Positions 14,510-21,138 of a stretch of DNA of 40,012 bases are shown piece by piece. Location: NCBI RefSeq assembly GCF_003797765.1, contig NZ_RKMB01000041.1:1-40012 (forward strand), written 5' to 3'. The notes under the pieces are model-generated. The model was not told where the DNA came from and did not search any database. It saw only the letters and a list, made by a program, of their open reading frames with translations. A program made the position numbers and the translations under genes. The DNA is from Ramlibacter sp. WS9. GTDB lineage: Bacteria; Pseudomonadota; Gammaproteobacteria; Burkholderiales; Burkholderiaceae_C. Each line of letters starts with the position of its first letter. The first letter of the stretch is position 1.

Positions 14510-15475
14510 AAACTGGAACTCCCGACCCAACCTTCTCCCCCTGCCGTGCGCAAGCCCAAGCCCAGCGCGCAACCGCTGGACTCGCGGTTGACGGAGCAGC
14601 GCAACCCGCGCAGCACCCGCATCGACCAGTTGCCCACGCCAGGTATCGTGGATCTCATCAACGCGGAAGACCGCATCGTCGCGGCGGCCGTGGGCGAGGA
14701 GCGCGAGCAGATCGCTCGCGCCGTCGACCTTGTGGTGGATTGCCTGCAAAGGGACGGCCGCCTGATCTACGTCGGAGCCGGGACTTCGGGCCGGCTAGGC
14801 GTGCTGGACGCCTCGGAGATGCCGCCGACGTACCGCACCGATCCTGAGATGGTGCAAGGGGTGATCGCCGGCGGCTACGAGGCCTTGATGCGCTCGCAGG
14901 AAGGCGCGGAAGACCACCCTGACCAAGGCGCGGCGGCGATGGACGAGCGCAACGTCGGCGAGAACGATTTCGTGCTCGGCATCGCGGCGTCGGGCACCAC
15001 ACCCTACGTGCACGGCGCGCTCGCACGCGCGCGCGACCGCGGCGCGCGCACTGGTTTCCTGCTGTGCACTTACCCGTCGGAGGAATTGATCAGGTCGCAC
15101 GACGTGGTGATCGCACCGCTGGTCGGCCCCGAGGTCATCACCGGCTCGACCCGAATGAAGGCCGGCACGGCCACCAAGATGGTGTTGAACACCATCAGCA
15201 CCGCCGCCATGATCAAGACCGGCAAGGTCTACGGCAACCTGATGGTGGACTTGCAGGTCACGTGCCAGAAGCTGCAGGACCGGGGCGAGCGCATCCTGAT
15301 GGATACGCTCGGCGTCGAGCGCACCGAGGCGATGCGCCTGCTCGAGGCGTCGGGCGGCCACGTGAAGACGGCCATCGTGATGTCCAAGCTGTCCGTGAGC
15401 GCTGAAGAGGCGGCGCAGCGGCTGGGGCGCGCGGGCGGCTCCATAGCGGACATCGTCGGCGACCTGGGCTCATAG
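14507..15475 (+). CDS. murQ: N-acetylmuramic acid 6-phosphate etherase
   Basis: The product has 322 residues. It cleaves the D-lactyl ether of MurNAc 6-phosphate to give GlcNAc 6-phosphate, in cell-wall sugar recycling. The SIS fold and family motifs are clear: STRIDQLPTPGIVDLINAED, LIYVGAGTSGRLGVLDASEM (sugar-phosphate loop), AGGYEALMRSQEGAED (catalytic acid region), GIAASGTTPYVHGAL, and TGSTRMKAGTATKM. The ATG at 14507 is preferred; TTG at 14477 and GTG at 14501 are in-frame alternatives. Neither anmK nor nagA is in the window, so murQ stands apart from its usual pathway partners. Palindromes lie immediately upstream. Confidence 0.93.
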   Translation: MKLELPTQPSPPAVRKPKPSAQPLDSRLTEQRNPRSTRIDQLPTPGIVDLINAEDRIVAAAVGEEREQIARAVDLVVDCLQRDGRLIYVGAGTSGRLGVLDASEMPPTYRTDPEMVQGVIAGGYEALMRSQEGAEDHPDQGAAAMDERNVGENDFVLGIAASGTTPYVHGALARARDRGARTGFLLCTYPSEELIRSHDVVIAPLVGPEVITGSTRMKAGTATKMVLNTISTAAMIKTGKVYGNLMVDLQVTCQKLQDRGERILMDTLGVERTEAMRLLEASGGHVKTAIVMSKLSVSAEEAAQRLGRAGGSIADIVGDLGS

Positions 15476-15510
15476 GCACTGCCTTCCACGGTTTTTTCTG
15501 GAGACTCGAT

Positions 15511-15933
15511 ATGAAGATACTGTTGGCCGTCGACGGCAGCAACCACACCCAGCGCATGCTGGACTACATCGCCGCGCACAAGGAGCTGCTCGGTGCGGGC
15601 AACCGGTACACCGCCTTCACCGTTGTCCCCTCGGTTCCTTCCGGCGCCGCGCGATTCATCGACAAGACCGTGATCGAAGACCATTACCGCGAAGAGGCCG
15701 AGCGGGTGCTGGCGCCCGTGCGGGTGTTTGCCACGGGGCATGGATGGGATGTCAGCACAGTCCATGCGCATGGGCGCGCCTCCGATGCCATCGCCGCATA
15801 CGCGCAAGAGCAAAAGGCCGACCTGATCGTCATGGGCACGCACGGCCACTCCTTGCTGAGCAACATGGCCCTCGGCTCGGTTGCCAATGGTGTGCTGAGT
15901 CGGTGTACCGTGCCCGTGCTGCTCGTCCGCTAG
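15511..15933 (+). CDS. Universal stress protein, UspA family
   Basis: The product has 140 residues, a single Usp domain. It starts MKILLAVDGSNHTQRMLDYI and carries the ATP-binding signature GTHGHSLLSNMALGSV (about residues 109-124), the G-2x-G-9x-G(S/T) pattern of nucleotide-binding Usp proteins. The ATG has a GGAGA site about 7 bases upstream. It lies 35 bases after murQ. The family is induced by starvation and envelope or oxidative stress; the exact role here is not evident from the sequence. Confidence 0.92.
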   Translation: MKILLAVDGSNHTQRMLDYIAAHKELLGAGNRYTAFTVVPSVPSGAARFIDKTVIEDHYREEAERVLAPVRVFATGHGWDVSTVHAHGRASDAIAAYAQEQKADLIVMGTHGHSLLSNMALGSVANGVLSRCTVPVLLVR

Positions 15934-15972
15934 GCTGAGCGCGCGTCCGGATCGGCGTGCGCACGCACGCGG

Positions 15973-16953
15973 CTACTGCACGGTCGGCGCAACCGGAGGC
16001 TGGTCGCCGGGCGCGGCGAACAGCTGCGCCGCATCGACCGCATCGAAGCGGTACTGCTTGCCACAGAAGTCGCAGGCCACATCGATCTCTCCACGTTCGG
16101 CGACGATGTCTTTCGCTTCGGCCTGGCCCAGCCCACGAATCATGTTGCCCACGCGTTCGCGGCTGCAGGTGCAGGCGAAGCGCGGCGTCTCCGGCTCGAA
16201 GCGCAACACCTTCTCTTCCCAGAACAGCCGGCGCAAGATGGTGTCCACGTCGAGCTCCAGCAGCTCCTCGCGTTTCAGGCTGGACGCCAGGATCGAGATG
16301 CGGTTGTAGTGCTCGTTCAGGCCGATCTCGTCTTCGTTCGCCTTGCTCACGTTGCTCCCGGCCAGGTTGCCTTCGCCCTCCAGCGGCAGCCGCTGGATCA
16401 GAAGGCCGGCGGCGACCTTGCTGTCGGCGGCCAGCACGAGCGTCGTGTCAAGTTGCTCGGATTGCAGCATGTAGTGTTGCAGCACCTCGCTCAGCTTCTC
16501 GATCTTCTCGCGGTGGTCGCCATGCAGCGGCACCACGCCCTGGTAGGGCTGCTGGCCGGGAAACTTGTCCTTCGGGTCCAGCGTGATGGCGCACCTGCCC
16601 TTGTTGGTGGCGTTGACCATATCCGAGAGGCGTGCGTCCACGCCCACGTCGCCGACCACCTTGGCCGTGACGCGCAGGCTCAAGTCATGCTGCACTTCAG
16701 CCACCGCCACTTTCACCGGCCCATCGCCGAAGATCTGCAGCACCAGCGCGCCGTTGAACTTGATGTTGGACTGCATCAGCACGCCGGCCGCGGCCATCTC
16801 ACCCAGCAGCTCGGCCACGGGTGGCGGCCACGATCCGGTGCTGGCGTTGGCCTGGCGCCGCGCCAGGACCTCCGTCCATGCGTCGGTCAGCCGCACGATG
16901 CTGCCGCGCACGGGGAGACCGTCGAAGATGAATTTGTGGAGTTCGTCCGCCAT
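15973..16953 (-). CDS. hslO: Redox-regulated chaperonin Hsp33
   Basis: The product has 326 residues. Hsp33 is a cytosolic holdase turned on by oxidation. The zinc and redox switch is intact near the C-terminus: CTC in RFACTCSRERVGNM and CDFC in IDVACDFCGKQYRFD, together the C-x-C and C-x-x-C pairs. The N-terminal substrate-binding domain starts DELHKFIFDGLPVRGSIVRL. The ATG shares one base with the stop of the upstream gamma-carbonic-anhydrase-like gene (TGATG), so the pair is co-translated. Confidence 0.94.
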   Translation of the reverse strand: MADELHKFIFDGLPVRGSIVRLTDAWTEVLARRQANASTGSWPPPVAELLGEMAAAGVLMQSNIKFNGALVLQIFGDGPVKVAVAEVQHDLSLRVTAKVVGDVGVDARLSDMVNATNKGRCAITLDPKDKFPGQQPYQGVVPLHGDHREKIEKLSEVLQHYMLQSEQLDTTLVLAADSKVAAGLLIQRLPLEGEGNLAGSNVSKANEDEIGLNEHYNRISILASSLKREELLELDVDTILRRLFWEEKVLRFEPETPRFACTCSRERVGNMIRGLGQAEAKDIVAERGEIDVACDFCGKQYRFDAVDAAQLFAAPGDQPPVAPTVQ

Positions 16954-17477
16954 CAGCCGATCTTCTTGAAGCCGCGCTGGTAGCGCAACGCGTTGTCGAC
17001 GTAATGGTCCGCCAGGTGGCCCAGCAACTTGACCTGCTCATCGGTGAGCTGGCGCACCGCCTTGGCAGGCGCACCGACGATCAGTGAGTTGTCCGGAAAT
17101 TCCTTGCCTTCTGTGACCACGGCGCCGGCGCCAACGATGCAGTTGCGCCCGATCTTCGCCTTGTTCAGCACCACGGCCTGGATGCCGATGAGCGAGCCGT
17201 CCCCAATGGTGCAGCCGTGCAGCATCACCTGGTGGCCCACCGTCACGTTGTCACCGAGCGTGAGCGGCACGTCCAGGTCGGCATGCAGCATCGACTGGTC
17301 CTGGATGTTCGTGCGTTTGCCGATGCGGATGGTCTCGGTGTCGCCGCGGATGACGACGCCGAACCAGACGCTCGCGCTCTCGCCCAGTACCACGTCGCCG
17401 ATGACCTGGGCGCTGTCCGCCACCCAGGCGCTCGGCGCCATCGTGGGGGACTTGCCGTCGAGTTCGTATATCGCCAT
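16953..17477 (-). CDS. Gamma-carbonic anhydrase-like (YrdA family) left-handed beta-helix protein
   Basis: The product has 174 residues. It shows the hexapeptide-repeat pattern of a left-handed beta-helix (for example VIGDVVLGESASVWFG and IGDGSLIGIQAVVLN). The family metal-binding histidines are present in SMLHADLD and GHQVMLHGC. Start MAIYELDGKSP at 17477 was chosen since the longer frame invades the divergent DUF455 gene. YrdA-type proteins bind zinc and trimerise, but many lack carbonic anhydrase activity, so the enzymatic role is not certain. It is divergent from DUF455 with 33 bases between starts, and coupled to hslO downstream. Confidence 0.88.
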   Translation of the reverse strand: MAIYELDGKSPTMAPSAWVADSAQVIGDVVLGESASVWFGVVIRGDTETIRIGKRTNIQDQSMLHADLDVPLTLGDNVTVGHQVMLHGCTIGDGSLIGIQAVVLNKAKIGRNCIVGAGAVVTEGKEFPDNSLIVGAPAKAVRQLTDEQVKLLGHLADHYVDNALRYQRGFKKIG

Positions 17478-17497
17478 AGCTGCTTTGGGTAAAAACC

Positions 17498-17503
17498 TAG
17501 AAT
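17498..17503 (+). promoter_or_regulatory. -10 box for a possibly leaderless DUF455 transcript
   Basis: TAGAAT lies 7 bases before the ATG at 17511, so transcription would begin at or within a base or two of the start codon. No usable Shine-Dalgarno sequence is spaced from the ATG. Confidence 0.4.
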
Positions 17504-17510
17504 TGTAGGG

Positions 17511-18305
17511 ATGGAGCTTCGCCAACGGGCGCTGCAGGCCCTCTGCACCGCCGATCCCCTGCTGAAAGTGGCGCAAGCACGTGAATTGCTGGGCCACAGC
17601 GCCTCGCTGGACATTGCCGCGGCGGCGCCGGCGCAGCCGGTTTCGGGCCTGCCCGGCCGCCCGGCCAAGCCCGAGCTCATCCATCCCGCCAACGTGCCGC
17701 GCCGCTCGCCCTTCAAGCCTGAGGGCCTGGCCGCGCTGCTGCACGCCATCGCCCACATCGAGTTCAACGCCATCAACCTGGCCCTCGACGCCGCCTGGCG
17801 ATTCGGAGGGATGCCTGCTCGGTTCTACCGCGATTGGGTTCGCGTGGCTGCCGAGGAGGCGTACCACTTCAGCCTGCTGCGCGAACATCTGGCAACGCTG
17901 GGCTACGGCTACGGCGACTTCCCCGCCCACGACAACCTGTGGACCATGTGCGAGCGGACGAAGGATGACGTCGTCGCCCGCATGGCGCTGGTACCGCGCA
18001 CACTCGAGGCGCGCGGCCTGGACGCGACGCCGCAGATCCAGGACAAGCTGCGCCGCGTCGGCACGCCCGAGGCAAAGCGGGCGGTGGACATTCTCGACAT
18101 CATCCTCGCCGACGAGATCGGCCACGTGGCGATCGGGAATCACTGGTACCGCTGGCTGTGCGAACGCGACGGGCTGGACCCGGTGGCGCACTACGGCGTG
18201 CTGGTGCAGCGCCACGACGCGCCGCGGCTGTACCCGCCGTTCAATGAAGCGGCCCGCAAGCGGGCCGGGTTCAGCGATGAGGAGTTGGCCTGGCTGTTGA
18301 TGTAG
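17511..18305 (+). CDS. DUF455 family ferritin-like protein
   Basis: The product has 264 residues. The central region carries ferritin-like iron ligands in a four-helix arrangement: HIEFNAINLALD (Glu/His), AAEEAYHFSLL (E-x-x-H) and ILADEIGHVAIGNHWY (E-x-x-H). This is the DUF455/COG2833 signature and suggests a diiron protein; the reaction is unknown. The N-terminal 60 residues are an Ala/Pro-rich helical extension. The gene is probably transcribed from a promoter embedded in the 33-base gap to the divergent gamma-carbonic-anhydrase-like gene. Confidence 0.85.
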   Translation: MELRQRALQALCTADPLLKVAQARELLGHSASLDIAAAAPAQPVSGLPGRPAKPELIHPANVPRRSPFKPEGLAALLHAIAHIEFNAINLALDAAWRFGGMPARFYRDWVRVAAEEAYHFSLLREHLATLGYGYGDFPAHDNLWTMCERTKDDVVARMALVPRTLEARGLDATPQIQDKLRRVGTPEAKRAVDILDIILADEIGHVAIGNHWYRWLCERDGLDPVAHYGVLVQRHDAPRLYPPFNEAARKRAGFSDEELAWLLM

Positions 18306-18326
18306 GTCCGTTATGCTGCATGCAAC

Positions 18327-18866
18327 ATGCGCCTGCTACAGGGTTTGCTCGCCGTCGTGATCCTCGGATTGATCTTCGCCGCCACTTTCGGAGGCGGTGC
18401 CTTTCTGCTGGTGCGCAATGTTCCGATGATTGTCGAGGGCTGGCAATCCCGCTCCTGGCCTGTGGCGGTGGGTGCCGTGAAAGAATCGGCGGCGCTTTCC
18501 AAGCCTATCGTGGCGTCCGGTCGGCGCGGCACCGTCGGGACGCATGTGGTGAGGCTGCGCTATGAGTTTGCAGTGGACGGTCGAACGTTCACTGGTACGC
18601 GGCAGAGTCTGGACGATGTAGGCATCATCAAGAGCGAAGAGCAGTCCCTGCGCGAAGCTGATGCGTTGCCTGCGGGAAGCCCGGTGCGCGTCTTCTACGA
18701 TCCGGGCGATCCCGCCAGATCTCTCTTGACCCCAGGCGTGCCGATTGGAGGCGTGATCAGCGGCGTATTCGGTCTGCTGCTGATAGCGGGAGGCTCAGCA
18801 CTCGTAGCAGTCGGCTTGCATCTACGCTCGCATCACGCGAAGCGGCGGAAGATGCGCCGCGGCTGA
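18327..18866 (+). CDS. DUF3592 membrane protein
   Basis: The product has 179 residues. An N-terminal membrane helix (about 7-29) and a C-terminal one (about 145-168) flank an extracytoplasmic beta domain with VVRLRYEFAVDGRTFTGTR and SPVRVFYDPGDPARSLL, the hallmark of DUF3592. A basic tail (HHAKRRKMRRG) follows the second helix. The ATG at 18327 lies 21 bases after the DUF455 stop, so it may be read through from that gene. The family function is unknown. Confidence 0.82.
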   Translation: MRLLQGLLAVVILGLIFAATFGGGAFLLVRNVPMIVEGWQSRSWPVAVGAVKESAALSKPIVASGRRGTVGTHVVRLRYEFAVDGRTFTGTRQSLDDVGIIKSEEQSLREADALPAGSPVRVFYDPGDPARSLLTPGVPIGGVISGVFGLLLIAGGSALVAVGLHLRSHHAKRRKMRRG

Positions 18867-18920
18867 TGCGAGAGTTCGGGGCGCTTGAGTGCGAGGCCAG
18901 ACGTACGTGGTGCGACATGG

Positions 18921-19679
18921 CTATGTGCTGACCTGGGAGAGCAGTTCCCGTAGCAACTCCAAACCTGTCTTGCTGGGCGGTTCATCCGGGTGAAGTGCCG
19001 CCCACTCCAGAGCCAGAACCAATGGCACCCATTGTTCCAGGAAGGGTCCTTTCTGCGGCGCCTGCCATCGAGCCATGGCGTTGAAGAGTTGCAGCGGCAG
19101 TTGCACCCGTTCGACGCCGGCTGAGTCCAGGTTTGCGCACAGAGCAGGATGAGACGTGACCAGGTATTCGCGGCAGGTGATGGGTCGTTCCTCGTAGATC
19201 GAGCACGACTCCTCTTCCAGGAATGGACACGGAGCATTCAGGGCAAAGTAAGAGTCAACCTGCGCGGCATACTCTTGCGGGGTCCACTCGTCTCGAACAC
19301 GCAGTCGTTCCAGCAGACCGGCTTGCTCAAGACGCTCCTTGGCGTGCGCAAAACGAGATTCAACTGTGGCGCGCCGGGGCTCTGGTAGCGCCGCAACCAC
19401 ATCGGCAATGCGCCGCGCCTCTACCTGCGAGATTTCAACCAGGTTCCGGCAACAAGCGCCGCAACCGCTCGCGCAGGAGACCCGCCTTCCCGATGCTTCC
19501 AACGTCCGACAGGTCTCGCCTATGACAGTGTCCGACAAGGATCGAACGAGGGGAAGTAGATCGCTCATCCTGCTCGGACCGCCGGGCACTGTGGCGCGGA
19601 ATGTCAGGCGGAAGTCTCCGCCCGTCAGCGTGAAGTCGGCGGACAGCCGCTCAGAAGGGACATTGGATTCCTGATGCAT
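18921..19679 (-). CDS. YkgJ-type cysteine-cluster protein
   Basis: The product has 252 residues. The ATG at 19679 is chosen because GAGGAGG sits 7 bases upstream; a GTG 15 bases earlier has no such site. A CxxxCxxCC motif (SCASGCGACCRN, about residues 70-81) and further Cys in NAPCPFLEEESCSIYEERPITCREYL match the YkgJ/UPF0153 family, thought to bind zinc or iron. There is no membrane segment. It opens an accessory patch of minus-strand genes and lies directly downstream of the cassette-like region, but shows no attC of its own at its 3' end. Confidence 0.82.
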   Translation of the reverse strand: MHQESNVPSERLSADFTLTGGDFRLTFRATVPGGPSRMSDLLPLVRSLSDTVIGETCRTLEASGRRVSCASGCGACCRNLVEISQVEARRIADVVAALPEPRRATVESRFAHAKERLEQAGLLERLRVRDEWTPQEYAAQVDSYFALNAPCPFLEEESCSIYEERPITCREYLVTSHPALCANLDSAGVERVQLPLQLFNAMARWQAPQKGPFLEQWVPLVLALEWAALHPDEPPSKTGLELLRELLSQVST

Positions 19680-19760
19680 GACCAGCCTCCTCACGTGGGC
19701 GACAGCGTGTGCAAGTCGCCAGAATAAGCGATCGGCGTGATGTCACGGGGATTTAAGAAG

Positions 19761-19783
19761 GGTGCCGGCGCTGCGCCGGCACC
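19761..19783 (-). terminator. Strong hairpin in the gap between the GFA cassette and the YkgJ gene
   Basis: GGTGCCGGCG-CTG-CGCCGGCACC is a perfect 10-base stem. On the minus strand it is followed by CTTCTTAAAT, a weak U-tract, so it may end leftward transcription from the cassette genes before the YkgJ gene. Confidence 0.45.
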
Positions 19784-19788
19784 ACGAC

Positions 19789-19848
19789 GCCTGACGTTCG
19801 ACGTAAGGGGCTGGCCGCAGGCCAGTCCCCTTGACGGAGGGGTTAGAC
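19789..19848 (-). other. attC-like recombination site after the GFA gene
   Basis: This 60-base site on the minus strand reads R'' GTCTAAC, spacer, then arms AAGGGG + CTGGCC and GGCCAG + CCCCTT around a TGC loop, then GTCAGGC in the R' place. One unpaired A (plus-strand T at 19826) breaks the stem, as extrahelical bases do in real attC sites. R' has GTC instead of the consensus GTT, so the distal end may be inactive. Confidence 0.6.
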
Positions 19849-19879
19849 GGCATGTGTGCCGAAGCTCGACGGCGCATGC

Positions 19880-20242
19880 TCAGTCGTCCATGAATTTCCA
19901 AGTGTCGGCACCATCGAGTCGGCGTACGCGGACCGCCGCAATGAGCTTGGGATCAAAGTTTCCGAGGTTGACACCGTGCTTGCAGCCAGGAGTCGGCTGC
20001 AATGGTTCCCAGTGAGTGACGCATCCACACGTCCTGCAGTGGATGGTGCGCAGCGTCTTGTCCCCCTGGATGTACTCTGCAGTTGCTTCCGGATGCCCTT
20101 GGATTTCGACGGTGCCGAACTCGAAGTAGACCCACGGCCCACCGATGCGACGGCACAAGGAACAGTTGCAGGCGGTGGCCACCTCCGGCGTAGAAGGCAA
20201 TTTCATCCGAACCGCGCCGCAGTGGCAGGAGCCTTCGTGCAT
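19880..20242 (-). CDS. GFA (glutathione-dependent formaldehyde-activating/CENP-V) family protein
   Basis: The product has 120 residues. The zinc-binding cysteines of the GFA beta-tent fold are all visible: GSCHCGAVRMK (about 5-15), ACNCSLCRRIGG (about 28-39) and IHCRTCGCVTHWE (about 71-83). Start MHEGSCHCG at 20242 follows a GGAGAG site; the longer frame has no such support and crosses the core site. GFA proteins are often annotated as glutathione/formaldehyde enzymes, but most have no proven activity. It sits between cassette core sites with little spare sequence, as gene cassettes do. Confidence 0.88.
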   Translation of the reverse strand: MHEGSCHCGAVRMKLPSTPEVATACNCSLCRRIGGPWVYFEFGTVEIQGHPEATAEYIQGDKTLRTIHCRTCGCVTHWEPLQPTPGCKHGVNLGNFDPKLIAAVRVRRLDGADTWKFMDD

Positions 20243-20285
20243 TTGTGCTCTCCGAGAGGGTAGGTTGTGAATGATGCCGTCTAAC

Positions 20286-20444
20286 GAGGCTGTGCAAAAA
20301 GGTTGGCCTCGGGCCAACACAGTCGATTTCCGGGGTCCTTGACTCCTTCCGAGGCGCACGATCGTCGCTTGTAGGCCGTTCTGAGAGGTTGATTTTCTTG
20401 GCGCATCGATGTCATTGCCCCCGTTTTAGTTTTTGCACAACCTC
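20286..20444. mobile_element. 159-bp MITE-like element with terminal inverted repeats
   Basis: The ends are GAGGCTGTGCAAAAA (20286-20300) and TTTTTGCACAACCTC (20430-20444), inverted repeats matching at 14 of 15 positions. It is flanked by AAC on both sides (20283-20285, 20445-20447), consistent with a 3-base target duplication. An inner hairpin GTTGGCC-TCG-GGCCAAC lies at 20302-20318. No open frame for a transposase is present. The ends look like those of transposase-dependent miniature elements. It interrupts the attC-like site of the EF-Tu-domain cassette at its R' core. Confidence 0.55.
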
Positions 20445-20527
20445 AACGTGAAGATGACCGGACCACCAACATGAGCGGCGGAGCCGCAGCCTGCTGTTGT
20501 GGGTCCGCGTCGATTGACAAGTTAACC
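20445..20527 (-). other. attC-like site of the EF-Tu-domain cassette (split from R' by the 159-bp element)
   Basis: On the minus strand the inverse core GGTTAAC (20527 to 20521) is followed by a stem: CGGACCCACAACA pairs with TGTTGGTGGTCCG, with two mismatches. An apical GCGGC-TCC-GCCGC hairpin sits between the arms. Removing the 159-bp insertion and one AAC would join it to GTTAGAC, giving a site of about 87 bases. Confidence 0.5.
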
Positions 20528-20905
20528 ATCAGATTTTCCGACCGGCTGACCATCCCCGAGACCCTCGGGTTCGACCCAAACCGACTCATACGCGTCCGGC
20601 TCAACTCGGAGCGACGTGTTGATCACTTTCGCAACCCGCAACGTCCCGACGTGTTTGGCGCCCTCCAGAACCTTCAACTCCCGGCCCTCCCAAAGGCAAC
20701 GGGGATAGACCTCGGGAGTGATGAGTCGGACCTGCACTAGAACGGTTTCTCCAGGGTCGACGAACTCTCGATCGACGTACGCATGAATGCCTGAAGTCTG
20801 GTAATTTTCGTGGACCTCATGCTGCGGCCGGTACCCCGAGTATTTGCGTGCATTTTCCGCCCCGCCGAATAGGTGGAACTCGCCCTCGATGTCGGGTACA
20901 CGCAT
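20522..20905 (-). CDS. Stand-alone EF-Tu domain III-like protein
   Basis: The product has 127 residues and no GTPase domain. Residues 20-95 resemble the C-terminal beta-barrel (domain III) of elongation factor Tu: the opening KYSGYRPQ, the loop FVDPGETVLVQVRLITPEVY (compare the EF-Tu PGDNVxxxVELIxPI pattern) and the close LEGAKHVGTLRVAKVI (compare REGGRTVGAGVVxxI). In EF-Tu this domain contacts tRNA, EF-Ts and many partners; here the role is unknown. The stop codon lies inside the inverse core GGTTAAC and the ATG is 8 bases from the opposite core, the tight fit of a gene cassette. No clear ribosome-binding site is visible. Confidence 0.7.
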   Translation of the reverse strand: MRVPDIEGEFHLFGGAENARKYSGYRPQHEVHENYQTSGIHAYVDREFVDPGETVLVQVRLITPEVYPRCLWEGRELKVLEGAKHVGTLRVAKVINTSLRVEPDAYESVWVEPEGLGDGQPVGKSDG

Positions 20906-20919
20906 CTCTGATGGTTAAC

Positions 20920-21138
20920 GAATAGCGTTTATCTGCCAGATATTCATTGAAGTGGCTCCTCCGCTCTTTGTTCTAAGTACCTGATTTATATCAGGGCACG
21001 TCCAGACAAGGCAACGGACTTTGTTGTTATCCGGCCCGCAAACCCCGCCTGTTTCCCCTGACATTCGGTTGATCGGTCAGCAAGGGCCGCCGATGGACAG
21101 GCAGTCAATATGGGTTGCGGGTCAAGCCCGCAATGACA
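20920..21138. repeat. Gap with a small hairpin and REP-like palindrome, copy 2
   Basis: This 219-base gap holds CCTGAT-TTAT-ATCAGG (20980-20995) and, at its right end, the palindrome TTGCGGG-TCAAG-CCCGCAA (21116-21133), with the flanking GACATC also seen in copy 1 before kdsA. The MCP stop codon lies within the last bases of this repeat. The left part is AT-richer than the genome around it and is the upstream neighbour of the first cassette, where an attI or earlier attC would be expected; none was recognised. Confidence 0.55.

Larger units (their letters stand above)
19789..20919 (-). mobile_element. Candidate integron gene-cassette pair without integrase (CALIN-like)
   Basis: Two minus-strand genes are each bounded by core-site-like 7-mers in the cassette arrangement. 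The GFA gene lies between GTTAGAC (20285 to 20279 on the minus strand) and GTCTAAC (19848 to 19842). The EF-Tu-domain gene lies between GTTAACC (20919 to 20913) and GGTTAAC (20527 to 20521). As expected for cassettes, the bases at each cassette 5' end are complementary to the inverse core after the gene, over 12 bases (GTTAGACGGCAT) and 13 bases (GTTAACCATCAGA). An attC-like hairpin follows each gene. No integrase or attI is in the window. This is visual inference, not a covariance search. Confidence 0.6.

Noticed and set aside
18921..19679. YkgJ-type gene as a third cassette
   Set aside because: No core-site pair or attC-like hairpin was found after its stop codon, and it has a strong ordinary ribosome-binding site.
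20471..20740. Plus-strand frame across the EF-Tu-domain cassette
   Set aside because: It begins inside the attC-like stem and lacks any initiation signal; the minus-strand gene fits a known fold and the core-site borders.
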